DNA of 64,000 nt from Chrysomallon squamiferum (taxonomy: Eukaryota; Mollusca; Gastropoda; Neomphalida; Peltospiridae): NCBI GenBank assembly GCA_012295275.1, contig CM022670.1, positions 3,517,264-3,581,263 of the forward strand. Reading direction: 5' to 3'. Every line of letters starts with the position of its first letter. Within the stretch, counting starts at the first letter, position 1. A program made the translations under genes and the position numbers. Positions 1 to 13,760 of this stretch are shown in pieces. A model generated the notes under the pieces. That model saw nothing but the letters and a program-made list of their open reading frames with translations. It did not search any database and had not been told where the DNA came from.

Positions 1-449
1 ACGCACACACACACACACACGCACAGCCACACACAAACACATATACACGCATACACGCACACACGCACACACAGAAAAATACAAACAAAAATGTCAATGC
101 AGTTATCACTTCCTGACAAAAATACAGCATAAAAAACACACAAACACACACGCTGAGGCATATTAATTAAAAACTGTATCGTGTGTGTGTGTGTGTAGAA
201 GGTGAAAAAGTTAGAGTAGTAGTTGAAACAATCACCTGCAGCTACGTGTGCCGAATCACATAGTTTAAACAAAGACGCGGCCACGTGGAGGCCTCTGCTC
301 CACTAAATGTCACCGATGAATGCGCCAAGTGTGTATCTTTGCAATTTGCAACCAGAGATGTTAACACACAGGCGTGCGTAAGGTTAGTATTAATTTCATT
401 TTTTAATTATTATAATTATTTTTACCACTAATTTGTGTGTGTGTGTTAG

Positions 450-495
<46 letters not shown>

Positions 496-840
496 TTAAA
501 ATATTTATTATTTCGATTTTTACGGTTCAAACGATCAGTTATTGATAACGGTGCTAAATATAGATGGTGTCATTCGAACGATATTATGCAACGATATCGT
601 ATATATCTGTCTATCTGAGCCTTTTGATTTATTGATTGCATTTTTATGTCGTGTTTTTTTTTTTTTTTTTTTTTTTTTTTTCTTTTCTACTTCTGTTGAA
701 GGATACATAATTTATTCTATTTCTGTTCTAATATTTTTATAGCCATAAAACATTTTTGAGTCTAGATAAAAAAAAAAAAAAAATAAAAATAAAAAAATAA
801 TTCAAGTGTATCACGTGAAGTGGTATTAAAATTCGTGGTT

Positions 841-1030
841 TGACCTCCTTGTGTTGGACACAGTTGGTCTTGGGATCAGTCCTCCTCGATACCCATTTTG
901 TATACTTTCCCATTCCAGTCTGTTGCCACTGATCTGTCAAAGAGCATGGTATGTCTTTTTCAGTCTGCCATAATATGTGTCAAAGTTTCTTCATTGCTAG
1001 TAAGAGTAGACCCTTCGTAGGAGTAGACTA
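841..1030 (+). repeat. SINE copy, 5' and central part
   Basis: GGGATCAGTCCTCCTCGAT, TTCCCATTCCAGTCTGTTGC and AGAGCATGGTATGTCTTTTT align in order with the same SINE family as 9880-10172 and 17890-18050. The 3' tail is not evident. Confidence 0.55.
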
Positions 1031-1761
1031 ATTTCCATATAATATAATATAAGAGAAAAAAAATATATGAACAGAGAACAATAACTGATAAAATAAAAAA
1101 TGTTTCACTCTTCAATATTTAACCCATCATTTTTCCAAACACAGTTTCATTAATTCATTAGTTTATTACTGTTGTTGTTGTTGTTGTTGTTGTTATTAAG
1201 AATAATAATAATAATATCACCACTATTATTACTACAGTTTTATAGCTTTAGTCGCTGTCAGTTTTCAAAAGTATTTTTGAAATACATAAAATAAACTTTT
1301 TTACATTTTAAAAATAAAAATAAACCATAATACACAAAGCACCTATAATTTGTACATTTATACCTTGAAATTTTATTTTATTTTATTTTTTTTAAAGAAA
1401 GAAAAAAGACGTTACAATGAGAAAAAAGATAAAACCTTGGCTTTCAGACATATAATTTTACGGAGGACGTTTTCAAAGCATTATTATCATTTGCGCGTCA
1501 AAGTTTTACTGAATGTAAATTACTTACTTCAGAGTAGGCTGTGAATGTCAGTAAGCTAATAATTAAATGTTTTCATTTTTATAATTGACTTGACTGGCGG
1601 TTAATAACGTTCACAGTTCAACTGGTGTTACACCCTCTGCTCACTTTTCAATAAACAGTGTTGATAGTGCATAAAAATGGCCTTGGACGTAAGGACGTAT
1701 TCAGTATGTTTTTAATATTATTTTACTACAACTGCAGCTGCTATTGTTATTTTAATACCAT

Positions 1762-2096
1762 TACTACTATTGCTACTACTACAACCACTGCTACTACTAC
1801 TAATGCTACTAATAGTATTATTATTAGTAGCAGTAGTTGTTATAGTACTACTACTACTACTACTACTACTTTTTCTATTGCTATTATTGTTACTACTACT
1901 ATAATTACTGCTACTACGTCTGCTGCTCAACTACTACTACTAGTACTACTACTACTGCTGCTGCTGCTGCTACTACTATTATTATTATTATTAGTAGTAT
2001 TAGTAGGAGTAGTAGGAGTAGGAGTAGGAGTAGGAGTAGGAGTAGGAGTAGGAGTAGGAGGAGTAGGAGTAGGAGTAGGAGTAGGAGTAGGAGTAG

Positions 2097-2130
<34 letters not shown>
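1762..2130. repeat. Compound trinucleotide/hexanucleotide array
   Basis: (TAC)n variants pass into (TTA)n, then a (GTAGGA)n hexanucleotide block at about 2000-2100, then pure (AGT)n. Translated frames give poly-Leu, poly-Ser and Val-Gly repeats and are not genes. Confidence 0.9.
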
Positions 2131-2131
<1 letters not shown>

Positions 2132-3112
2132 TTGGACCAGTAACGGAAGCAAACAGCAAGAACAACTTATTTACACACACAAACACACACACATACATAT
2201 TCACACATACATATTCACACCTTCGTTTATGTTATACAAATATGCATATTAAGAGTGCAAACATACATACGACGTGTCACATATAATGTTATAATTAAAT
2301 TCAAAAGCATTAAAATCTAAAAATAAATAAAACTCAAAACAAAAAGAAATCAAAACAAAATCTTCGGTTCACAAATCAAACACGTCAAAGGCACTGAGTT
2401 GTAACCAGTTACTTTAAAATTTTTTACATAAGTCTGTCTTCGTTGATAATGCAGTGTATTAACCATTTGTTGTTTTGCGACTGAAATGCTTGGTGTGGTG
2501 TATACGAGTAACGTAGCTGAATGCAGACGTGTGCACTTGTTAAAATGCGGCCGTGTTCAAAAGTAGAGCACCAGGTTGTTCAGTGCTCGGGTCATTAGTT
2601 TGACATAATAAAGTTATTTATAATTTAAATTACGTGGGGATTTTTTGTTGGATTTTTGGGGGTTTTTCTTCTTGTTTTTTTATATTTTTTTTATTGTTAT
2701 TATCGTTTGATTAACCTTGGAGATAAGAACGAGTATGAGTTTAAGAATTTTGATATCATTTGTATAGTTTTTAATTTGTGTGTATGTGTGTATGTGTGTG
2801 TACGTGTTGTGCATGTGTGTGTATGTGTATAAATGTATGAGAAAGGTGAAGTAGGTGTATACATACATAAAGACACAGTACACAGTCTAACAAACTAACT
2901 AATTAACTAAATAAACCAATAAATAAATATATAAACCACTATTAACCTAGCAACAAACATATTTAAGAAGTCATAATGTTTCATAATAACAATAATATTA
3001 ATAATAAATAGATAGATAATAAAATAACAAATAAATAATAAATACGTAAATAAATAAATAAAAAAAAAAAAAAAAAAAAAAATAAAAATAAAAATAAACA
3101 AAGTAAACAAAC

Positions 3113-3147
<35 letters not shown>

Positions 3148-3446
3148 AATAAATAAGAATAAATATATACATAAATAAAATAATTTTTTTTTTTTTTTTT
3201 GCTTATACCAGTTCGTCCCAGAACAAATATGTCAGTACTGTTCTGTATTTAAGTACTGTAGTTTGAGACATCGCGTGGGGTTATCAAACACTGTCTGATC
3301 TCATTCATAACGTATCGTTTTCAACTTTAATATTCTGAAGACGTTTTTGATATAAAGCACTTGAAATTATAAATTTATTAACAGCGACACATGAATACGT
3401 ATGTATGTAAATAAATAAATAGATAATAATAAATAAATATGTATAT

Positions 3447-3481
<35 letters not shown>

Positions 3482-4246
3482 TTATTTTGTCACCTGCTTA
3501 TAAGCTTCGATTTAGAAAGGTGAGAAGAAAAAGACGATTGAAAAAAAAAAAATCGGTCAGAAAGAGGGATGGGGCATGCCCCACCCGAGTCACGCATTCA
3601 TTCAGCTACGTGACACAAGTGAATATTCCCATCTTTATAAACCCATCGAATTAAAAACGACTTTTTTTTTTTTATGATCACACACAAAGCGCTGAATATC
3701 CGGTCCGCATATACAAAAAAATAAAAAAAAGATTAAAAAGATGAATGAAATCTCTTAACGGTTTTTCAATGACTTCACAGAAAGCGATTGTCATGTATAT
3801 GCAACGGATTGGCCCGTATATATAAATTTATATATAAATATAGTCAGAAGAATATAATCCAAAAAAATATATATATAATAAAAAAATAAATTAAAAAAAT
3901 GTTTGTGGACGTGCTGTGAAGCATGCATTTATTTTCCATATTTGGACGCTTGCGATTTCTAACGTTAATGGTTGACGTAATTTTCTGAACCACGTGTTCA
4001 ATATGGGATTGTGGTGACAGATGTAAGCGTTTTATGAGAACGTCAGTGTGAATGGATTTTTAAAGGTATTGTACATTTTGGTTGATAGAACTTTAATTTT
4101 TTTTTTTTTATTTTTTTTTAATACGTTTCATTTTGTCTTAACAGTAGAATGTCTACTGAACTTTTCTGAAAAGATCTCCACTGATACCACTGTCTCTGTT
4201 GTTCGTATTATCTGGATCTTTACATTTGTCTGTCTATCTGTCTGTC

Positions 4247-4423
4247 TATCTATATATCTGTATGTATACATACATACATACATACATACATACATACATA
4301 CATACATACATACATACATACATGTCTGTATATGTGTGTGTGTGTATAGGTATAGGTGTAGGCATAGATATCTATAGGTATATGAAAATGTATAAATATA
4401 CGTATGTGTATGTTTGTGTATAT

Positions 4424-4468
<45 letters not shown>
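4247..4468. repeat. (CATA)n and (GT)n compound microsatellite
   Basis: A pure CATA run at 4266-4320 is followed by imperfect TATG/GT repeats and pure (GT)n at 4430-4468. Confidence 0.9.
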
Positions 4469-4469
<1 letters not shown>

Positions 4470-4632
4470 ACAGTGATCTCATTTACAGAGTAGTTAACTC
4501 TTTGTACAGGAAAAAAAGTATTTTGAAAACTATTAACTGATATTGTTTTAACCACTACACACTGCTGTGAAAGTGTATTTACTGTGTGTTTAATCTCAGA
4601 CAAATTCTAAGGCTAAATAAATAAGTAATTTA

Positions 4633-4664
<32 letters not shown>

Positions 4665-4967
4665 TATGATGCAGAACAAGATTGACAAAATTCCCTTGTT
4701 CCATATGGACTAAGCTTGCTATAATAAAATATCTAAGTTAACTGGATATTTTTATAATTTATGAGCAGTGGTGAAAAACAATGTCAGCCAAATTCAGTTT
4801 CAATTATAACGTATTTTTTCAAAATTATTATTATTTATACATTGTTTATACATTGCTGATCGTTTATTAATATTTCAGTGACTTCGTCCTTCCCTCTCTC
4901 TGTCTGTCTCTCTCTGCGTCTCAGTCAGTGTGTCTCTGTCTCTGTATCATGCACCTATCACACGTGT

Positions 4968-4968
<1 letters not shown>

Positions 4969-5036
<68 letters not shown>
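4969..5036. repeat. (CA)n microsatellite
   Basis: 34 uninterrupted CA units. Confidence 0.95.
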
Positions 5037-5038
<2 letters not shown>

Positions 5039-5758
5039 TTCTCGCTCTTTCTTTCTGTGTGTCGTTCTCGTATACATATATTAATATCATTATGAGCAAT
5101 TCAACCTATATTTCTTTTATAATTCATTACCTTTTTATGGAGTCCATGGTGTTTGGAAAAATATTACCATCACTATTTAATTCATCTGCGGAGCAGCCTT
5201 GGGTAAACATTCTTGCTTTGTTGTGTTAAACCGCCTCGTCTGCATTTTCTCTCACATAGCTGCAATACGGCGTGTATGATTCATACAGGTTGGTATCGCG
5301 CGCGACACGAGAAACGCAACATGAAGGGCCAATAAATGTAGGTCAGATAATAGCATTAGCCATCATGCAGTAAACTGCTTTTTGTCATCTGAATAATCCG
5401 CTATGTGGTGCATGCAAATTTAGCCATAATATTGACTGTGATATGAATGCTGTAAACCATACGCGGTGGAAATCAAAGAACTGAAGACGTGAATCAAGAC
5501 ACGTATGATGAAAGTGCACTTCACGCTTCGACCCCAAAAATGAATATTCCGAGTATGACTTGCTAAATATGAATACACATCAGATATGGAGTTGTAGTAG
5601 GAAATAATAAATAATCACGACTCATTTTTTTTTTTTTTTTTTTTTTTTTTCCGCAATGCTTCCTCGTCATTGCCATTATGATCGTCATTACCATCATAAA
5701 ACATCCTTAGTAATTATTTCATAAGCAAGGTTTTCTCTGCTGATTACAAACTTAGTAC

Positions 5759-5991
5759 CAGTGACGGACCTACAGTTTTGGAGTCGGGACACTTTTCAAA
5801 CAGCAGTGAGATCTGGTTAACCACTGTTACCTTCTCCAATCGGCTTCTTCCATGTCAGATCACTACAAATAGTTCTCAGATTTTGATTAAAATTTTGAAG
5901 CAGTATGAACTAAAGTCGCCTCTGAGGCGCTCCTGGATTAAGGGCCCCGAAGCTGAAGCTTTTGATTAGTTTCATGATAGATCCACCTCTG
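5759..5991. mobile_element. hAT-type MITE with 8-bp target-site duplication
   Basis: Terminal inverted repeats are CAGTGACGGACCTA (5759-5772) and TAGATCCACCTCTG (5978-5991); 10 of 14 positions pair, and the ends follow the hAT-like CAGNGG pattern. The element is flanked by the perfect 8-bp direct repeat CTTAGTAC at 5751-5758 and 5992-5999, the target-site length of hAT transposons. At 233 bp with no transposase it is non-autonomous. An open frame inside it is a by-product. Confidence 0.8.
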
Positions 5992-8163
5992 CTTAGTACT
6001 GGACATTTTCCATTTAAGAATGGATTCTTATGCAAAAGCTACACTCTACGGAAAATATTCTGAAACAGGTGTTTCAAGATGTATCTACTTTCTTCCGCAA
6101 AATGTAACATTTAAAGGACTAAGGGTAATTGTATATCAACAACCAGATGGCCTTTTATGTCAGAACATCACCGTAATTATAAAGGCTAGAACTTAGGATT
6201 AACATTACCGAAAAACAAGAACATTCAGCAAATAATCGTAAGACTAACCTGCAATAAGAAACTTTAAACCCGTGATTAGCACAGAACGGTTTCTGACACA
6301 GGTCGTAAAAATATCTGGAAAAATTACATTGCTTTAAGGTAATTCATTATCAACGACAGTTTTCCCCATTTATACCTTGCCACCTCACACAAACAGCGAA
6401 ATCTATCTTCAGCAATAATCACAGCTATCAGATTTCAGTGATTTTAAAAGCAAGTTGCTCTGCACACATTATACACTCGTCGCACACCAGTGTATGGAGA
6501 GACTAGGGGTGGTCTCAAGTTCAATGGTTAGAACCTGGTGTACGAGCACGGTACGTACCAGAACCCGTCCTTGACAGCGCTGTCTTTGCATTATTTTACC
6601 ATCAACATCAAAATTTGTTTTGGGATGCTTACATAATGTGGCGTTATTAACATCGTACACTTGGTGTTTCAAAGGCTGCTTATATGAGTAAAGGCTTCGG
6701 AGGGTGCTTTTCAGTCTAATGACGATGAATATGAAAGATCCATTACTCTTCCTCGTAGACAATCCCACACTGGGCTTCCTTTCTTTTCATAGAAGTATTT
6801 GCGCTTAAAAATCTAACCTTGATATTAAATACGATGACGTATCGTCGAAAATATTTATCGGTTTTATTACCATTAAATGTCACTAACAGAAAGAAACGTG
6901 AGAAACTAAGCTGTTCAGATTAACATCATCACGACCAGAGAAAGAGTGTGAAATTAATCTAATTTTTTTAGTTATAAATGCAACATATTTGAATATTTTA
7001 TTTTGTAAATATCTTCCGGGTGTTTTAAAACAAGAAATATGTTGTTTATTTTTACACAAGCATGACTGTTATTTCAATGAGGGATTAAATTGTTACTGTT
7101 ATTGATGATGATAAAAAGTTTTATAATTATCGTTGACGTCGATTTTGTTGTTTGGTCGTTGTCGTGGTGGTTGTTTTAATGTTATTAATGTTACTACTAC
7201 TACTACTACTACAATTACTATTATTGCAACTACTGCTACACTGTTGCTATATAAATAACAGTTATTTTACTTTAGATTTATTGGACATCATGCTACTCAA
7301 ATTGTAGCTCAGAGGTGTGGAGAGAAAGCGAAACATACATACAGACAAACAGACAGAAGAAAATCGACCGTCATATTGTTATACACAAAAAGGTGTACGT
7401 GCCTGTTGTTGTTGTTGTTGTTGTGTGTGTATACATATACACTCCTTTCCTCCCACATACACATATGTGCACGTACATGCACATACAAATAGATATCGCA
7501 CAAACTTCCAAACAAGAATTACTGGGTAAACCTGAAAACTATTCCTTTCATCTTTTAGGCTTATTACTTAGCTATTGCATCATGATACCAATATTAGTTT
7601 TTTTTTCTTCTTTTTTTTAATTTTTTTTTCTTTGATTTTTTTCCCCTTTAATAAACTGTACACATTTATTTATTTCATTTCATTTCAGTTTTTTTTTTTA
7701 TTATGAATCAGTATGATTAATGATGTCTGGGAAAATGTTTCTGCCATATTTAAATTATTGCATCACTATCAGGATTCAGTTTGAGTGGCTGCTGAGGAAG
7801 GAGCTCGGATGTACATACAGAGATCACACGTACATTCAGTAACGTCACCGGAAAAAACACAAAGCCACAGAATGTTTCACTCTTGTGTAACAAACAAAAC
7901 ATTATTACTCAGTGAGTCGGCTATCCACTGATATTAAACTGTCACGTTGTTGTTGTAGAATACAATTAATATTCATTCATTTATTAAATATTTACTGAAT
8001 GTTATTGCATTCATTCATTCATTCATTCATTCATTCATTCATTAATAATTTAATTCTTCCTTTTTGTTCGTTCGGTCCCTTATTCGGCAGTGATTCATCC
8101 ATTATTCATTTAATTCAACGGTTCATTCCGTATTCGTTCATTTAAAGTCCATTCATTCATTTA

Positions 8164-8274
8164 ACATTCATGTCGTCATTTTTTTTATTTTTTTTTTAAA
8201 GAATTTTTATATTTAGAAATATATATATGTAAATAAAAAAATGATTTAAAAAAAAAAAAATGACGAAATGAATG

Positions 8275-8275
<1 letters not shown>
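8164..8275. mobile_element. Palindromic element, possible Tc1/mariner-type MITE
   Basis: ACATTCATGTCGTCATTTTT at the left pairs with AAAAATGACGAAATGAATGT at the right with one mismatch. TA flanks both sides. The right TA merges into (AT)n at 8276-8332, so the duplication is weak evidence. The interior is A/T-rich and also roughly self-complementary. Confidence 0.4.

Positions 8276-8332
<57 letters not shown>
8276..8332. repeat. (AT)n microsatellite
   Basis: A pure AT run directly abutting the palindromic element at 8164-8275. Confidence 0.9.
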
Positions 8333-8336
<4 letters not shown>

Positions 8337-9557
8337 CTTGAACTACATACATGTTATCAACCCAGCCGTCATAACAAAATTCACTGTTCATTTATTTTAT
8401 TCTTAGCTCTTATTTCTTATTTGTCGACCTCTCTGTTTTCTCAAAAACAAAACAACCAAACTGGACCACCGCTAACTTTTAGATCCTGCTTTAGCTTCGA
8501 TTGCTAATTAATAATACCTCACCATTTCCTCATACAGAACCTGCAAAGCGGTGTTAACCCTTGCGCTGACAAGGCTAAACTGTTTTGTGTTACTGTTCAT
8601 TTGCAAATCATGACACGGGTTAATAAGCACAGGTGATATAGTGTAGGTGTACATTTCTCCTCTGTTGCATCATTTTGTACTGAATGTTGTCCATCTGTTG
8701 TGCAGTAACAGATAAAATATATAGATTTTATATTAAACAGAAACTTCAATGTGTTGCACCATCAGATGCAATTAATTAACACACCGTCACGTTAAGAATC
8801 ACTACTAGGTATATATGTAGCTGATTTCGGTGATGCTGTAGTCGTTGCTGACAATCAGCGTGTCTGAAGCAGGTGTCCGCATGGTTGTAGGGTACAGCAG
8901 TGTGTGGTGGTGATGCAATGTTTTGATGGGAGAAGTAAGTTTATAACTTTATCGTTAGTGTTATGTAATTATCTGGTTTCTTAATTAATTTTTTTTTTTT
9001 TTTTTGTATTTGTTTATATATATACATATTTTTTTTTTTTTCGTTCGTTCATTCTTTATTATTTTTTTTACTTATTTATTTATGACTCAGTAATCGATTA
9101 ATTAATTTTTTTATTAATTATTTATTCATTAACAAACTGATATTGGTTTATAATTGGGAAACGTTTTTGATTTCAGAAACAGTTAACAGTTAATACTGTA
9201 TACATGCTTTATTTTTTTACGTATTCATTTCACTCTTTTCTTCAGTATTTACTGTTTTACTTATGCAAAACCTAGAAATGTCTGTGCATAAATTTGTACG
9301 TAATTCTAATCCAGTATTTATTTATTTACTTTTCTTAAGTACGCATAATTATATATTTTACCTTGAACTACATTCTTATTATCTAACCGGAATTAGATAA
9401 TTAATTTAATGTTTGTTGAAAAAAGAGATGATAATATTTGAATATTAGATTATTAGTAAATCTGCGGGATTTGTTTTCGTTTTTTTTTGTTCGATGTTTT
9501 TTTTCTTGATCTCGATTCAACAGTTATTTTTGTTTTACGTATATCATATATTCTTCT

Positions 9558-9691
<134 letters not shown>

Positions 9692-9879
9692 CTTGCTATC
9701 TCTTTTTCTGTTTGTCTATCTCGTTCTCAGTTTAAATTTTCGTTGCATTATCTCATTTAGATCAATAAATATAATAGCGTTCTTGACATGCGAGTAAAGA
9801 TTGTTTCATAGCTGTATATCATTGGATATCCATATTAATACTATAACTAACAAAAGCGTCCGACCGTCTGTGCTAAGAC

Positions 9880-10172
9880 AAGCTGTAGCTCAGTGTTTAC
9901 TCTGCAAGTCAGAGCAGTTGTACGTCCGGGGATTAGTCTGATTCCTGCCAATACTGCACACCTCGTTTACAAAAGACCACGATGTTTTCTTACTTGTTTA
10001 TGAAGAAGAGCTCATAAAAAAATATACGTTTCACTATCTGATAAGGAGTATACGGTCATGTGACATCAGCGGGTTTCCTCCCTCGTTAAATAACATGGAT
10101 GATATTTAACTACATCATTACGTCGCATAAATGTAGATTAGAAATGTGTTCAGTGCGTTGTTAAATAAAATA
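9880..10172 (+). repeat. tRNA-derived SINE, near full length
   Basis: It begins with a tRNA-like head (TGTAGCTCAGTG as A box). The body has AAAGACCACGATGTTTTCTTA, then GCGGGTTTCCTCCCTCG. The tail TGTGTTCAGTGCGTTGTTAA is followed by ATAAAATA. This order and wording match a SINE I recall as abundant in mollusc introns (body ...GTGGTATGTGCTATCCTGTC, tail ...GTGTTGAGTGCGTCGTTAA). The match is from memory. Confidence 0.65.
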
Positions 10173-11290
10173 TTATCTACATCTGCCTGTATATCTGGGA
10201 AAGACGTAAAGATATTGGCGACGAAACAGGAAAATCTGGGTTCGTTTCCAAGACTGATATTTTGTCCAAAGTTATAGTGAATGTTTCATAATTTCACTAA
10301 ACCACTTCAAAGTATATATATATATATATACTTCAAAGAAATATATACGCACGCATGCACACACACATATATACACAAAAACAAAACTATTCTTGGCTTG
10401 CTTTCATCTTTAATATGCGTTTTAAATGGTTCATCGACTGACTTAGTTACAAACTAGAAGCGAAATCAATATTTATAGATCATTCAGAATGTATCTAGGT
10501 TTATAGTGTGTTATCTGTGACATTTATTTTTGTTCTTTATCATGTTTTGATGTATAATCAATGCTATATTATTTGTTTGTTTGTTTGTTCTTTCTTTTTT
10601 ATTTGTTTGTTTGTTCTTTCTTTTTTACTTTGCTGGCAGATTTAAGGCTAGAATCTGCAGTTTTGATAAAGAGGTAAAAATAACTTACAAATTCACATAT
10701 CTTACTAATTGGTCATTCACGAGCTTCCTGCAAAATAAATAAATAAATAAACAGATAAATAAACAAATAAATAAATAAATAAAAACCATCCAACTCAGAA
10801 CAGCCCTGTTTTAATTGCCGTGTAAGTCTGTCTACCTTTTCATTTTTTCATTTTCATTTTTTTCTAGACAGGAAATATTTTCATTGACCTCGCTCATTTA
10901 AATTGGTTTTTTTTATGATTATTATTATTATTATTATTACATTTTTTTTTTTCGCAGCCTTTGAATTGTTTTGATAAAAAAAACTTTTACATTTACAACC
11001 ATTTTAAAAACAGTCTACTCATTTTCTGCTAGCACCGGTAAGATTGATTTATTTAAAAAGCTGTTAATTTTAATTTGCGCATCTTGTTCTGAGTGTTTAT
11101 AGTTGATTCTGACAGACCGTCGCGTGCTATCTCCAGCAGAAGGCGTACCATAAACTGCAAGACGCTGATAAGCTTGAAACAAGATTAAAGATGAAAGTAA
11201 CGACATTAAAAGTTTACCTGAGTCCGACTGATAGCCACCTCGGTGTTACGCGATACAGCTTTCTTATTTTATTTTTTTTATTGCAAGCAG

Positions 11291-11432
11291 CCGAGTACCC
11301 GTCAACGGAAACTATTAACTGGTTTCGTTTTGAAGATGCGCCGTGGAAGAGATACTGTCAACAACCAGATGTGTTTTTGCAGACGACAGCAGCTCAGGCT
11401 CGAAATCTTGGTGATTTTATTTCTCCACGTTT
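11291..11432 (+). other. Exon-like segment, unidentified
   Basis: After a T-rich tract ending GCAAGCAG, one frame reads AEYPSTETINWFRFEDAPWK and on to AQARNL before a possible donor TTG|GTGATT. Composition is protein-like and more GC-rich than its flanks, but an overlapping frame is also open and no family is recognised. Confidence 0.15.
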
Positions 11433-11856
11433 TGTTGTATTAACCAACGCTTGATTAAGTTACTGAATTATAATACTCCGAGTTGCACATAACAACAGGA
11501 AAAGACAAATTACACTTTACAGCGGTAAACAAAATCATTAATTTCACAAAGCCGTGTATATTATTTCAGTACGTTTTAGGTTTCAAAAACAAAAATTGAC
11601 TAATGTACCCGATTTATATATAAAAAAACAACAACAACAAAAAAAAAACAGATGATTAAGCAAATCTAACTAGATTTTATTAAAGTGAAAAATGCTATAA
11701 AATAATACAGAAAGAAATAAATAAATAAAAAAAGAAATATAAAAAATAAACAAACCCAAAGTTTATAATGAACGTGTATGGTTAGAATAATATATATTAA
11801 TTCTTAAATGTTTGATTGGTTTAGATATCACAATTATGCCTGCCAATAATCAATAC

Positions 11857-11888
<32 letters not shown>

Positions 11889-13280
11889 TATATAAATAAA
11901 GTAAAATAAAATTTAAAGTAAAAAATAAAATACAAACTGCAATAATATAACGTTATATATGTATGTATGTTTGTGTAGAAAGGACCAAAAAAAGGAAATA
12001 TAAAATAATTAGTTAACAAAACAAAAACGAAATGAATACAGCAGGGAAAAAAAAAAAAAAATAATAATAATAAAAATAATAAAACACTTATCTGTTTATA
12101 TGACCCAGAGTTTGTGCTCGGAATTTTTTTAATTATGTGGGTGTTTAACGTAAACGACATTTACTCATATCTCTTAACCATTCACTATAACCCTCTGATT
12201 AATGTAAAAAAAAAAACACAAGTTACGAAATACGAGATTTCTATTCCTATCGTTGATTCATATTCAGCATTCACCTAACACAGAAAACAACCTTTTGTAA
12301 AAAAAAAAAAAAGAAAAGAATAATAATAATAAAATGCCAAACTTAAAGGAGTCCTTCCCTTGAAAACATATTAGTTACGGCCCTAAAATCTAGTAAGCTT
12401 AGCTGACAGTCGATGCCCTTGAAGCTGAATTCCACTAGAAAACTTATTGTTTTTTCTCAGCGCTGCAGCTGAAACCCAACTTAAGAAGGGACAGGATAAT
12501 ATTATGTTCGTGTGCCTCGCTGAAATGTATAAGGAATTCAATTCGTTGCTACCATCGCGTGTTCGTTGTATCCACATGAATGGACAAACGTCACTCGACA
12601 CAGTCTGTTTAGATCATGGAAATGGATGACACGAGTCAGGCTTCATTTTGCCTTAAAGTATACTTACAGTGTGACCGCTTTTTTCTCTGTGATGTGATAA
12701 AACGTTACCGTTCTTTGATTAACGCCAGGTGGGTCTGTATAGTAAGTTATATATACTAGTATATGTGTAATTATATATATATATGTATGTATGTATGTAT
12801 GTGCATGTATGAGCATGTATATATACATATATCGGTAATTTTTATACAGAGTTTGTGATAATTAACTAACCGTAACATAATCTGTATTTAATAACATCTT
12901 CCCTTTACGTATAGACATTTTTATTTCTTACCAGTTAATTCTTTTGGTAACAATAGCACTATTTACGTGTACTGCTGTAGGATGGGCAAGTCCTGCATAT
13001 AAATAACAGAACAAAAAAAGTAACTGACCGTATCAGGCGAAAACCGAGATATTATTGGTATTTGATGGCTTGTTTGTTACTCCTGTAGTTTGCTACGTCT
13101 AATAAATCTTGTCTGCTTTAATAATAAGACCATGAATAAAAGAAACACGCCCATATATGCATACACATTTATATATAAAAACAGAAACACACGCATAAAT
13201 AAACATACATATATACATATACACGGACTTCGCTTCACTCCTGACATTGTTATTGCATTAATATTTATTTTGTATCCTGA

Positions 13281-13282
<2 letters not shown>

Positions 13283-13326
<44 letters not shown>
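13283..13326. repeat. Poly(T) tract, 44 bases
   Basis: The longest homopolymer in the window. It could be the reverse-strand tail of a retroposed copy, but no body is recognised to its left. Confidence 0.9.
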
Positions 13327-13327
<1 letters not shown>

Positions 13328-13660
13328 AGTGTATGTGTTTGTTAATATTCTAACACATTTTATTATTAAAGTATCTTCGTCCTTTACATCCCTCGGCCAC
13401 TTCGTGAGTACGTGAGAGTCTATTTGTGTGCTTTATTGTTAATGTTAACATTTATATTAATATTATTGTGTGTGTATATGCGTGAATGTGTGTATATATA
13501 TATATATATATATAAAATGTACTTTTGTTATATGACACAATGTTGTTTTCTGAACTATGTTAGGTATTAAAGGAAAATTTTAGTTCGATTTTTCGCATAA
13601 CTTTCTGCTGAAGTCAGAGGTCATGGTCATAGATATACGTTCCTGCATATTTATCTCTGA

Positions 13661-13760
<100 letters not shown>

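Larger units (their letters stand above)
1031..5750. other. Gene-free stretch, repeat-rich
   Basis: I see no gene. It holds the compound trinucleotide array at 1762-2130, A-rich runs at 3060-3145, (TTTA)n at 3440-3483, the (CATA)n/(GT)n block at 4247-4468 and (CA)n at 4969-5036. All long open frames here are translations of these repeats. Confidence 0.7.

Noticed and set aside
1658-2204. Long open frames on both strands giving poly-Val/Gly, poly-Leu and poly-Ser proteins
   Set aside because: They are direct translations of the trinucleotide/hexanucleotide array; both strands and several frames are open at once.
5778-5969. 63-codon open frame
   Set aside because: It lies wholly inside the hAT-type MITE and is not conserved in the second copy.
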